NCBI GenBank assembly: GCA_020627535.1
Contig: JAHDGU010000002.1
Coordinates: forward strand, 393,342 to 457,341
Length of the DNA stretch: 64,000 bases
Direction: 5' to 3'
DNA from: Saprospiraceae bacterium
GTDB lineage: Bacteria; Bacteroidota; Bacteroidia; Chitinophagales; Saprospiraceae
Part shown: one piece after another, positions 1 to 8,313 of the stretch
Position numbering within the stretch: the first letter of the stretch is position 1
Layout of the letters: each line of letters starts with the position of its first letter
Notes under the pieces: model-generated
Databases searched by the model: none
What the model was told of the DNA's origin: nothing
What the model saw: the letters and a program-made list of their open reading frames with translations, nothing else
Position numbers and translations under genes: made by a program

Positions 1-2
1 TG

Positions 3-3000
3 AACTTTGTGGGATCAAGCAAGTATGTCTCTACTTCCTCTGCGAGACCCCTAGACTACTATCACAACTACTTTATCGGTAATGATCAATCTCGCTGGGC
101 AAGCAAGGTCAGTGTCTACAATGAAGTGCAATACAATGAGATCTATGACGGTATCGATCTGAGATTTTACGAGCAAGGAGGTCATCTCAAATATGACTAC
201 ATCGTACAGCCTGGGTATAGCGCTGATCAGATTCAAATCAGATATGACGATGTCGACAAGCTCTCTATCCAGGATGGCGACCTTCACATCGAGACCTCTG
301 TAGGTACGATTGTAGAAAAAGCACCATTCGCCTTTCAGCAGATCGAGCGCAATCAGTCAATCGTCGAATGCCAGTTTGTGCTTAGAGGTAATGTCCTGAG
401 CATCAAAGTCCTTGATGAATACAACAAGCAATACCCACTGATAATTGATCCAGAGCTGGTCTTTGGTTCATACACTGGAGCATTTGCTGACAACTGGGGA
501 TTTACAGCCACATTTGATGATAAAGGTCATGCATATGGCGGTGGAATTGCATTTGGCACCTACCCTACTACACCTGGAGCCTTTCAGATCAGCAATGGTG
601 GTGGCTCTACAGACATGTCAATCTCCAAGTTTAGCCCAGATGGAACTTCGCTGATATACAGTACCTTCCTTGGTGGCGCGAGCTCCGATGCTCCAGAAAG
701 TATGATCGTCAACGCCAAAGGCCAACTCGTAGTGATGGGGGTCACCGGATCAATTGACTTTCCACTGACAGATGACGCTGCAGATCGCATATTCAATGGA
801 GGCAACCCGACCTCATTTAGTCTCCTTGATTTTTCTAATGGTGCAGACATCGTGGTAGCCATACTCAGTGCTGATGGTACTGCGCTCATGGGTGGTAGCT
901 TCGTCGGAGGTAGCGGTACAGATGGATTCAATGATCTCGGCGCAACGACTAGAGACAACTACGGAGACGATTTTCGCGGTGAGGTAGAAGTCGATAGCGA
1001 AGACAATATCATCGTCATCTCGTCTTCTGACTCAGATGACTTCCCAGTGACTACGGGTGCCTTTGATACAGAGGGCAGCGGCGCATTTGATCAAGATGCG
1101 GTACTCTTCAAGCTCAATGGTGATGCTAGTGAGCTCATATGGGCGACATATCTAGGAGATGCTGGTCAGCAGGCTGGGATTTCTATCGCTATCGATAAAG
1201 ATGACAATATCTACGCCACAGGACGCACTGCCGGTAACAACTTCCCGACGACTTCTGGTACGCTTCATAGCACTTACCAAGGTGGTGGTACTGACGGATT
1301 CGTCGCTCATATTACTGCAGACGGAAGTACTGTAGTAGCAGGCAGCTTTATCGGCACCAATGCCGATGACGCCAGCTATCTTGTGGAACTTGACAAGGAC
1401 GGTAATGTATACCTCTTTGGGCAAGACAATACTGGTGGCTACCCGATCACGGGAGATGTGTACAGCAATCCTGGTAGTGCAAACTTTATACAGAAGCTTG
1501 ATCCCGCATTGAGCACGAGTTTGTGGTCTACCCAAGTGGGCAATGGGTCTACAGTACGCATGGTACCGACGGCATTCCTGGTGGACAATTGTAATCGAAT
1601 CTATGTAGCAGCTTGGGGTGGAATCACCAATGGTGACTTTGGTGGAATGAGAGATATGCCACTGACATCAGATGCATTCCAAAGCAGTACAGACGGTAGC
1701 GACTTCTATCTTATGGTCCTCGAGCCAGATGCAACGGGCTTGGAATATGGTAGCTACTTCGGTGGTGGCCAGTCAGCAGAGCACGTCGATGGTGGCACAA
1801 GTCGCTTTGACAAAAAAGGTGTTGTCTATCAAGCTGTATGCGCAGGATGCGGAGGCAATAGTGACTTCCCGACTACAGATGGCGCCGTCTCCAATACCAA
1901 TAATGCCAACAATTGCAACTTGGGCCTCTTCAAATTTGATTTTCAATTGGCAGCGCTCAATGTGGACTTTGACATCAGCGAACCTGTGGTATGCGTTGGG
2001 GAAGAAGTCATATTTACCAATTTGACGACAGCAGCTGACGACTTCTTTTGGGACTTCGGAGATGGAACTACCAGTGATGAAGTTAGCCCTAGCCACAGCT
2101 ATGAGAATCCTGGAATCTATGAAGTCAGCCTCCTAGCGACCTCTGACGAAGGATGTCTACCAGCAGACTCTATCACCAAGATCGTAGAGGTCTTGGATAT
2201 TGGATGTGGTACTCTGACGGCAGGTGAAGATATCGTGGCAGATCCTAGCAATCCGACTGTCACACTTGACGCAGCATTCATGGGCTGCGGAGAGTTTACG
2301 TGGTTTGGAGGTGATGGAACATTTGCCCCAGATCGAGATGATCCGATTGCAGACTACACACTCTCTGATGACGAGATCGCGGCTGGAGAAGCATTTCTCT
2401 TTGCCGTGTTGACCTCTGGCACTACGGCGTGCTTTGACACTGTCAAGATCACCATCTTCCAGGAGACAGGTGATCTCGTCACATGGGACCTTGATGCTTG
2501 CAAAGCGAGTCCTGGAGCCACCATGGATTACAGCGAATTTGAGGCTACTCTTGGTGAAGGTATTGACTGCGGATCAGTGGAAGCCAGTATCGTCTACCGT
2601 GAAAACCCTAGCGCCAACAAGCACTCTTGTACACCAGGTGTCAATGACAGTCCTGCCATGTGTGTCGGTAGCCAAGACGCATGCGAGTACATTGCAGGTG
2701 CAGAGACAGCCGTGAGATTTGATGTGACACTTGATCCTACAGGTGATCAGCCGATGAGGATTGCTGGTCTCAGCTTCTATGAGCAGGCCCCAGATGAATT
2801 TGACTGGATCAACGGTGCTAACGGCCCCAATGATTTTCCCACACTCTATGCTGTCAGAATCCTCAAGGATGGCGTCGTCATCTACGAAGAGACAGAAATT
2901 CCAACTACGATGGAGTGGACATTGGAGAGCTTTGACTTTGAAGGTGATGACAATTTTGAAACCAGAGAGCTCAGCACGTATAGCTTTGAGCTTAGTCCTT

Positions 3001-3398
3001 ACTGCACATCAGGCGATCCTGAGATTCCGATCAATGCTTGGGATCTGGATGAGATCTCTGTGGACATACGATGTGGATTTGGTGGACTCCAAGAGGAGGA
3101 GACAGAGGATAGAGCTGTCGCTCAAATAAAGAGCGGAGCACATCTCTTCCCCAATAGCCCGAGCCCATTCCAAGATCAGAGTTACTTCAGTTTTAGATTT
3201 GATCAGGAGACTGATGCAAGCTTCCGCGTGATGACGATCGACGGAGAACCACTTTATCAGCTAGATCAGCGCTTTGCAGCTGGGCAGCATGTCTTGAGAC
3301 TTGGTGGAGATGACCTGAAGCAATACAAGGGTATGATCATCTATCAGATCGTAGGAGAGGGCTTCAGCCTTTCGGCAAAAAGTATCGTGCTAGACTAG
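3..3398 (+). CDS. SBBP-repeat/PKD protein with T9SS sorting domain, 5' truncated
   Basis: The reading frame is open from the first complete codon of the window, so the N-terminus and signal peptide lie upstream; the first GTG at 9 is unlikely to be the true start. Residues 1-150 resemble the N-terminal beta domain (DUF7948 type) that ends in an 'IDPELVFGSYTG'-like strand. It is followed by about seven SBBP-type repeats with a 'FPTTxGAF' core (for example YPTTPGAFQ, FPVTTGAFD, FPTTSGTLH) to about residue 640. A PKD domain follows (about 650-735, with 'FFWDFGDGTTS'), then a long unassigned region, and a final ~85-residue type A-like C-terminal sorting domain with 'LFPNSPSPF'. This predicts export by the type IX system and a cell-surface or secreted adhesin-like role. 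The ligand is unknown. A strong hairpin follows the stop. Confidence 0.85.
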   Translation, partial: NFVGSSKYVSTSSARPLDYYHNYFIGNDQSRWASKVSVYNEVQYNEIYDGIDLRFYEQGGHLKYDYIVQPGYSADQIQIRYDDVDKLSIQDGDLHIETSVGTIVEKAPFAFQQIERNQSIVECQFVLRGNVLSIKVLDEYNKQYPLIIDPELVFGSYTGAFADNWGFTATFDDKGHAYGGGIAFGTYPTTPGAFQISNGGGSTDMSISKFSPDGTSLIYSTFLGGASSDAPESMIVNAKGQLVVMGVTGSIDFPLTDDAADRIFNGGNPTSFSLLDFSNGADIVVAILSADGTALMGGSFVGGSGTDGFNDLGATTRDNYGDDFRGEVEVDSEDNIIVISSSDSDDFPVTTGAFDTEGSGAFDQDAVLFKLNGDASELIWATYLGDAGQQAGISIAIDKDDNIYATGRTAGNNFPTTSGTLHSTYQGGGTDGFVAHITADGSTVVAGSFIGTNADDASYLVELDKDGNVYLFGQDNTGGYPITGDVYSNPGSANFIQKLDPALSTSLWSTQVGNGSTVRMVPTAFLVDNCNRIYVAAWGGITNGDFGGMRDMPLTSDAFQSSTDGSDFYLMVLEPDATGLEYGSYFGGGQSAEHVDGGTSRFDKKGVVYQAVCAGCGGNSDFPTTDGAVSNTNNANNCNLGLFKFDFQLAALNVDFDISEPVVCVGEEVIFTNLTTAADDFFWDFGDGTTSDEVSPSHSYENPGIYEVSLLATSDEGCLPADSITKIVEVLDIGCGTLTAGEDIVADPSNPTVTLDAAFMGCGEFTWFGGDGTFAPDRDDPIADYTLSDDEIAAGEAFLFAVLTSGTTACFDTVKITIFQETGDLVTWDLDACKASPGATMDYSEFEATLGEGIDCGSVEASIVYRENPSANKHSCTPGVNDSPAMCVGSQDACEYIAGAETAVRFDVTLDPTGDQPMRIAGLSFYEQAPDEFDWINGANGPNDFPTLYAVRILKDGVVIYEETEIPTTMEWTLESFDFEGDDNFETRELSTYSFELSPYCTSGDPEIPINAWDLDEISVDIRCGFGGLQEEETEDRAVAQIKSGAHLFPNSPSPFQDQSYFSFRFDQETDASFRVMTIDGEPLYQLDQRFAAGQHVLRLGGDDLKQYKGMIIYQIVGEGFSLSAKSIVLD

Positions 3399-3424
3399 TA
3401 CGGACGAGCTAAATAAACGAGAAA

Positions 3425-3457
3425 AAGAGCCTCTGTGACTTGTGCGCAGAGGCTCTT
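3425..3457 (+). terminator. Hairpin terminator after the SBBP/PKD gene
   Basis: AAGAGCCTCTGTG pairs with CGCAGAGGCTCTT (one G-T pair) around a short loop, 27 bp after the stop codon. The 5' side is A-rich and the 3' side has only a weak T-run, so it could act in either direction. No gene reads towards it from the right on the minus strand. Confidence 0.65.
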
Positions 3458-3463
3458 GATATT

Positions 3464-3480
3464 TGGGCGAAAGCCTCAAA
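3464..3480 (+). repeat. Dispersed GAAA-loop mini-hairpin (extended copy)
   Basis: GGC-GAAA-GCC (3466-3475) is flanked by ATTTG on the left and CAAAT on the right, so the stem extends further than in other copies. It lies between the terminator and the helicase promoter. It belongs to the dispersed family described in the findings. Confidence 0.6.
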
Positions 3481-3504
3481 TCACTGCATCGAAGGAATAT
3501 CACC

Positions 3505-3512
3505 TACCTTTG
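3505..3512 (+). promoter_or_regulatory. -7 element TACCTTTG upstream of the DEAD-box helicase gene
   Basis: TACCTTTG matches the Bacteroidota sigma-ABfr -7 consensus TAnnTTTG. It lies 81 bp upstream of the helicase ATG. I see no clear TTG at the usual -33 distance, so the call rests on the -7 element alone. Confidence 0.5.
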
Positions 3513-3593
3513 TATCTCGGACCTCTCCTCCCAGCATGATATTGGATATTCAAAAAACATTAGCTGCGTAGCAGGAGAATCCTCTTTATACCT

Positions 3594-4853
3594 ATGACAC
3601 AATTTGATCAATTGGGATTGATAGATCCCATCTATCGTGCCGTGGCTGACAAAGGCTACGAGACACCCACACCTATACAGCGCCAAGCTATACCCAAAGT
3701 CCTACAGCGCAAGGATGTCCTTGGCATCGCGCAGACGGGCACAGGCAAGACCGCTGCCTTTTCTATTCCGATTATCCAGCTCATCCATCAGATAGATGGT
3801 GCACCAAGACATGGCAAGAAGCTGCGAGCATTGATCCTCACTCCGACTCGTGAGCTGGCCATACAGATTGAAGAAAATATCAGAGACTACAACCGATATA
3901 CCAAGCTCGGACATGCCGTCATATTTGGTGGCGTCAAGCAAGGCAGGCAGGTAGAGCAACTCAAGCGAGGAGTACAAATTTTGGTGGCCACACCTGGTAG
4001 ACTCATCGATCTCATGGACCAGGGAATCATCAGTTTGGATGATCTCAAGATTTTTGTCCTGGACGAAGCGGATCGTATGCTCGACATGGGATTCATCCAT
4101 GATATCAAGCGCATCACCAAAAGACTTCCAAGTAAGAGACAGACGCTCTTCTTCTCAGCGACGATGCCTGACAATATCCTACAGCTCTCGCAAAATCTAC
4201 TCCACAATCCTGTCCGGGTAGAGGTAGAGACGAGATCCAAGCCGGCTGATCATGTCAGACAGCTGATGTATCGGACGGACAAGAGCAAAAAAATCGATCT
4301 GCTCCAATACATCCTCAAGGAGGAACAAATCGAAACGGCTTTGATCTTCACGCGCACAAAATATGGTGCAGACAAGCTGGTCAGAAAGCTCAAAAAGACA
4401 GATTATAGAGCCGCAGCCATACATGGCAACAAATCTCAAAACCAGCGACAAGCCGCCCTCAAGGGCTTCAAAGCAGGAAAGATTGACTTGCTCATAGCCA
4501 CGGACATTGCCGCTCGAGGCATCGATATCAAGCAACTCGGTCATGTAATCAACTACAACGTGCCCAATATCTCGGAGACCTACGTCCACCGTATCGGAAG
4601 ATCAGGTCGTGCAGGAGAGTCTGGAACATCCATCACCATCGTACAAGGAGATGAATGGCCGTACATCAAGGACATCGAGAAACTGATGAAAAAGCGCATC
4701 GAGCTCATCAAAGACCATCCCTATCCTCAGACAGAGCAGACAGAGGTAAAAGAGACCAAAAAGTCATCAAAACCTCAAGCCAAGGGTCGGAATCACGGCA
4801 AGAAAAAGTCTTCACATCGCTGGAGATCGAAAAAGAAGGTGGCTCAGAGCTAG
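3594..4853 (+). CDS. DEAD-box ATP-dependent RNA helicase (RhlE-like)
   Basis: A 419-residue cytoplasmic superfamily 2 RNA helicase that remodels RNA duplexes or RNPs using ATP. All core motifs are visible: Q motif 'TPIQ' (26-29), Walker A 'AQTGTGKT' (46-53), 'PTRELA' (84-89), 'TPGR' (133-136), DEAD (157-160), SAT (188-190), and in the second RecA domain 'ARGIDI' and 'HRIGRSGR'. The tail after about residue 370 is rich in Lys, Ser and Arg, as in the RhlE group, where it binds RNA non-specifically. A -7 promoter element lies upstream, and the gene converges on the sialate O-acetylesterase gene with only 9 bp between stop codons. Exact ortholog (RhlE, or a cold-shock paralog) cannot be settled from sequence alone. 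Confidence 0.95.
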   Translation: MTQFDQLGLIDPIYRAVADKGYETPTPIQRQAIPKVLQRKDVLGIAQTGTGKTAAFSIPIIQLIHQIDGAPRHGKKLRALILTPTRELAIQIEENIRDYNRYTKLGHAVIFGGVKQGRQVEQLKRGVQILVATPGRLIDLMDQGIISLDDLKIFVLDEADRMLDMGFIHDIKRITKRLPSKRQTLFFSATMPDNILQLSQNLLHNPVRVEVETRSKPADHVRQLMYRTDKSKKIDLLQYILKEEQIETALIFTRTKYGADKLVRKLKKTDYRAAAIHGNKSQNQRQAALKGFKAGKIDLLIATDIAARGIDIKQLGHVINYNVPNISETYVHRIGRSGRAGESGTSITIVQGDEWPYIKDIEKLMKKRIELIKDHPYPQTEQTEVKETKKSSKPQAKGRNHGKKKSSHRWRSKKKVAQS

Positions 4854-4862
4854 TTCATGAAT

Positions 4863-6869
4863 CTAGTGGCTCATTGCCTCCGTAGTAAAACTCGACAAGG
4901 GCAAACCCTCACTATTGTATACCGTCGGCACCACATAGTCCTTCCAGGCATATCTTGCATAGAGCGGCTTGGCAACTCGATCAGACTCTAAGACGATTCG
5001 CTTGGGAGAGTCTATTTTGGCGAAAGCCGGATAAAAAACACCATCTGCTCCGGCAATCTCAAATTGAGGCCCATCTGCCTCGATGATCACTAGCCCATCG
5101 CCCACTCTATCAAACTCCAGCAAAATATTGCCCTTCCTCACCAGCTGACGTCTAAATCTTGGGCTCAGCGCTGTGGTATCGCGACCATAATCATGATAGA
5201 GAGCAAGAGCTGCAAGTCGCTTACCTACTTCTGCTTTATTTCCAGGATGAATGTGTGTCTGATGACCTAGATCCAGATTGACAACCATATCAGTGCGAGC
5301 GGTCATTGTAGATCGCCGCTGCGCTTCTCGGAGCCAAGCCGAATGGTCAGCTCCTCCGTAGTCATAGGGCGCAATCTGCACAAAATAAAACGGAAACTCC
5401 GCTCCCCAATGACCACGCCAATCTTGGATCAAGGCAGGGAATAAGCTCGCATATTCTGTTGCACGACCTACATTGCTCTCCCCCTGATACCAGATCGCAC
5501 CGCGTATGCCGTAGCCCACAATGGGGCTTATCATTCCTTGGTACAAGGAACTAGGATATTCATTGGGGCTTGAGCCTAGTATTTCGGGTCTCTGAGCAAG
5601 TCTTCTCTGAGCCTCCTCATCATAGAGCAAGAGGACTGAATCCTGCAGCTCTGCATGGATGCGAGACTTATACATACCCGATAAATCTACCATATGGCCT
5701 TGATCACTGACCAGTCTGATCGGTCCATGGATATGAGATCCACCACCACCATCGTAGTGCTGTATTGCGATAGAGTTGACTCCTTGATGGAGTATCTTCG
5801 CTGGTACAGGATATCTGCGAACTGCTGACCAGTTCCAAGTCGCACCGACCTGCTTGCCATTGATATATATGACATCAGCATCATCGATAGCCTGGATCTC
5901 TAGTGTGTAATCAGTAATTGCCTCAAGGGAAAATGTCTTGCGGTACCAAAATGCACCATGCACAGCTTGATCAGTACTGATATTCGGGATAAAGTTGGGT
6001 GTGCGACACTGATCTAGAGGCAGCTCCGTGCTAGCCCAAGCACTATCTGAGTAGTCTGGTTGAGCGTAGGCACTCTCGATGCTGTCCAGCATCTCTAGAT
6101 CTAGGAGTCGCTTGGGTATCTGACTGCGCTTTTGCTCTCTGATCCATTGCTCCGCTCGTCTTGCATCATAGTGATCGATCACATCTGCATGGTGAGGAAA
6201 TGCCTTGAGACTTGCTGGACTCATCCAGGCTTCGGCCACCGTACCTCCCCAACTTGCATGTATGATGCCTACAGGAACATTAAGCTCTTGTCGCAGCTTG
6301 CGCGCAAAAAAATAAGCTGTTGCACTGAAGCTCTTGCCGGACTCGGGTGTCGCCACTTGCCAGAGACCTTGTATATCGCTCTTTGGTGTGATAGATGAAT
6401 GCTTGACGACATTGAGCATACGCAGCGATGGATCATCTGATGTGGCAAGTGCCTCAATTGAGCCCTCTATGAGCTCCAGAGGAGGAAATCCAGTCATCGG
6501 CATTTCCATATTGGACTGACCCGAAGCCAGCCAGACCTCACCCAGCAATATATCACGAAGTACCAGTGTCGTATCCGAAGTAGATATCTCCATGGTATAC
6601 GGACCGCCAGCAGCGCCTGTCTTGATCTGGGTCCTCCACTCACCATTTGGAAGGCAGATGGTAGACTCAGTCTCACCCCAGTCAGCTTGTATCTCGATGT
6701 GCGTACCAGGATCTGCAGTACCCCACATCTTGATAGTCGTATCACGCTGAAGCACCATGTGATCTTGAAAAATACTGCTAATGATCATTGGCTCAGGTTC
6801 GGTCTGAGGGAAGCAAGCGCATAACACGGTCATGACAAATAGGTAGAAGAATCCTAGAGGGTGTTGCAT
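4863..6869 (-). CDS. Sialate O-acetylesterase family lipoprotein
   Basis: A 668-residue SGNH-type carbohydrate esterase of the sialate O-acetylesterase (SASA) family; relatives remove O-acetyl groups from sialic acids or from other glycans. A lipoprotein signal ends at 'VLCAC' (Cys19), so it is probably anchored in the outer membrane or periplasm. The nucleophile block 'GQSNMEMP' puts the catalytic Ser at 119. A second block 'WYQGESN' and a His-containing block 'HQTHIHPGNKAE' are near the C-terminal third. An inserted beta-sandwich of GH2-like jelly-roll type (about residues 250-390, 'GAFWYRKTF' and 'YINGKQVG') splits the esterase halves, as is common in the large members. There is no neighbouring sialic acid pathway, so the substrate could equally be acetylated xylan or pectin. 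Confidence 0.88.
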   Translation of the reverse strand: MQHPLGFFYLFVMTVLCACFPQTEPEPMIISSIFQDHMVLQRDTTIKMWGTADPGTHIEIQADWGETESTICLPNGEWRTQIKTGAAGGPYTMEISTSDTTLVLRDILLGEVWLASGQSNMEMPMTGFPPLELIEGSIEALATSDDPSLRMLNVVKHSSITPKSDIQGLWQVATPESGKSFSATAYFFARKLRQELNVPVGIIHASWGGTVAEAWMSPASLKAFPHHADVIDHYDARRAEQWIREQKRSQIPKRLLDLEMLDSIESAYAQPDYSDSAWASTELPLDQCRTPNFIPNISTDQAVHGAFWYRKTFSLEAITDYTLEIQAIDDADVIYINGKQVGATWNWSAVRRYPVPAKILHQGVNSIAIQHYDGGGGSHIHGPIRLVSDQGHMVDLSGMYKSRIHAELQDSVLLLYDEEAQRRLAQRPEILGSSPNEYPSSLYQGMISPIVGYGIRGAIWYQGESNVGRATEYASLFPALIQDWRGHWGAEFPFYFVQIAPYDYGGADHSAWLREAQRRSTMTARTDMVVNLDLGHQTHIHPGNKAEVGKRLAALALYHDYGRDTTALSPRFRRQLVRKGNILLEFDRVGDGLVIIEADGPQFEIAGADGVFYPAFAKIDSPKRIVLESDRVAKPLYARYAWKDYVVPTVYNSEGLPLSSFTTEAMSH

Positions 6870-6957
6870 GCCAAAAGCTACTGTTTATCTAGAAGAATAA
6901 GACAAGCTCAGGAAAAAATATGGCTATATTCGTCAGAATACAGCACGCAATTCCCCT

Positions 6958-7824
6958 ATGAAATCAATTCAACATCATTCAACTCGCATGTGTACTAGAC
7001 TAGGAGTCGCTCTGCTGAGTGTGCTATTTCTCTTGGTCATTGCTAGCCATATCCATTGCCAATCTTGGGAGCTAGAGTTGGGTCATGACTACTTGAGACC
7101 ATCAGCTACAAACAGTATTGAGAATATTACCCCTCCAGCAAATGGAGGATTTCAGTCCACTGAAATCGTATACAACTATAGTACAATCACAAAACCCAGC
7201 CACGGCCTTAGTCTTGGACTACACCGTGAAATATCCGTCAATGATCGCTGGGATTATTCTCTTGGCGTGAGCTTCAGGTATAGCAGATTTTCTTTTTGGC
7301 ACAAACAAGATGATCTTCCATCTTTCACAGTTTCCACCGATGACTCCATCTCAGTCGTTGATACGATCGTCTTTGAAGGAGATGGGGAAAACGAAGACGA
7401 ATTTGATTTTGAAAATCCATATTCCATCGTCCGTGTTGGATACATTGGCCTGCCTTTGAAGATGGGATATACTGTCCCAAATAGTCGCTTCGCACTGAGC
7501 CTAGGTCTCAACCCAGAAATCCTAGTCTGGGAGCAAACTGAGAGAGCTGTTGCCAAAAGAATCAGTGATCCACAGACCATCTTCGGATCTGGAGAATGGA
7601 TCGAATCGCGAGTAACTGAAGATGGCTCAGATTTTTCGTCAATCTCCTTAGAAACTGGAATGGGCGTGTCCTACTCGATCCGTGATCACTTGAGTATAAG
7701 CCTTAACGTCTACCGGACAATCATCGCAAAGCTGAAGCAAGACATAAACGATCGCAGTAAGGTACGACTCCACTCGACACGGATGAGCTTGGTCATTGGA
7801 TATCAACTCCGATCTCAATCATAA
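6958..7824 (+). CDS. Predicted outer-membrane beta-barrel protein
   Basis: A 288-residue protein that I cannot assign to a characterised family. A signal peptide is clear (hydrophobic stretch at about 15-33, cleavage near 'HCQS'). The mature part has alternating hydrophobic/polar strands and Gly/Ser/Tyr-rich segments ending in 'LVIGYQLRSQS', which fits a small barrel of the PorT/Omp_b-brl type. An acidic loop 'DGENEDEFDFE' lies around residue 143. It diverges from the esterase gene, with a weak -7-like TATATTCG at 6925-6932 upstream. The stop overlaps the SRPBCC gene on the other strand by 10 bp. Confidence 0.7.
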   Translation: MKSIQHHSTRMCTRLGVALLSVLFLLVIASHIHCQSWELELGHDYLRPSATNSIENITPPANGGFQSTEIVYNYSTITKPSHGLSLGLHREISVNDRWDYSLGVSFRYSRFSFWHKQDDLPSFTVSTDDSISVVDTIVFEGDGENEDEFDFENPYSIVRVGYIGLPLKMGYTVPNSRFALSLGLNPEILVWEQTERAVAKRISDPQTIFGSGEWIESRVTEDGSDFSSISLETGMGVSYSIRDHLSISLNVYRTIIAKLKQDINDRSKVRLHSTRMSLVIGYQLRSQS

Positions 7825-8255
7825 CGCTCTGCATACTCCTTGAACTCCTCAAGCCTCCTCTGCACCTGCTGGCGAAAAACATGAGGAAATAGCTTGACAG
7901 ACCAGCGCAGGACGCCTCGTGTCTCGCTGAAGTCAATATCAGCGGTCCACTTGGTCTGATGAGGGCCAAGTTCTTCAAAGTAGCTGTACATGGTATTGGA
8001 CATCTTATTGAAGTCATAGCGCCCGCCGTACTCATAAGGTAGATCACTCACCAAGATGGTCTCTGTAAGCACCATGTCTTTGCCTTTGAGGCGGAACCAA
8101 ATGTTGGCTATGGCGCCTTCTCTGCCATATTCTCCACTGATCATCTCAAAAGACTGGAAGCCTTCTTGCCAAAAGCGAAAGCTATCGACATCCATCCACT
8201 GCTTGATGAGGGCGTCACGTCCCTTGTTGATGGTTACTTCACAAGTAAAGAACAT
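7815..8255 (-). CDS. SRPBCC (START-like) domain protein
   Basis: A 146-residue cytoplasmic protein of the SRPBCC/polyketide-cyclase fold, which binds hydrophobic ligands in a deep cavity. The typical opening beta-strand 'FFTCEVTINKGRDALIKQW' and 'FWQEGFQSFEMISGE' are visible, as is the long C-terminal helix ending in 'RLEEFKEYAERYD'. No catalytic residue can be named and the ligand is unknown. It is the last gene of a minus-strand run, 58 bp after the barrel gene, and a GAAA-loop mini-hairpin sits in that gap. Confidence 0.75.
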   Translation of the reverse strand: MFFTCEVTINKGRDALIKQWMDVDSFRFWQEGFQSFEMISGEYGREGAIANIWFRLKGKDMVLTETILVSDLPYEYGGRYDFNKMSNTMYSYFEELGPHQTKWTADIDFSETRGVLRWSVKLFPHVFRQQVQRRLEEFKEYAERYD

Positions 8256-8288
8256 TCAACTAAGGTAGTGAATCAACATGGCACATTT

Positions 8289-8300
8289 GGGCGAAAGCCC
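8289..8300 (+). repeat. Dispersed GAAA-loop mini-hairpin
   Basis: CATTT then GGGC-GAAA-GCCC, a perfect 4-bp stem, lies in the 58-bp gap between two minus-strand genes. It is a member of the dispersed family in the findings. Confidence 0.6.
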
Positions 8301-8313
8301 ACTCTTCATTTCC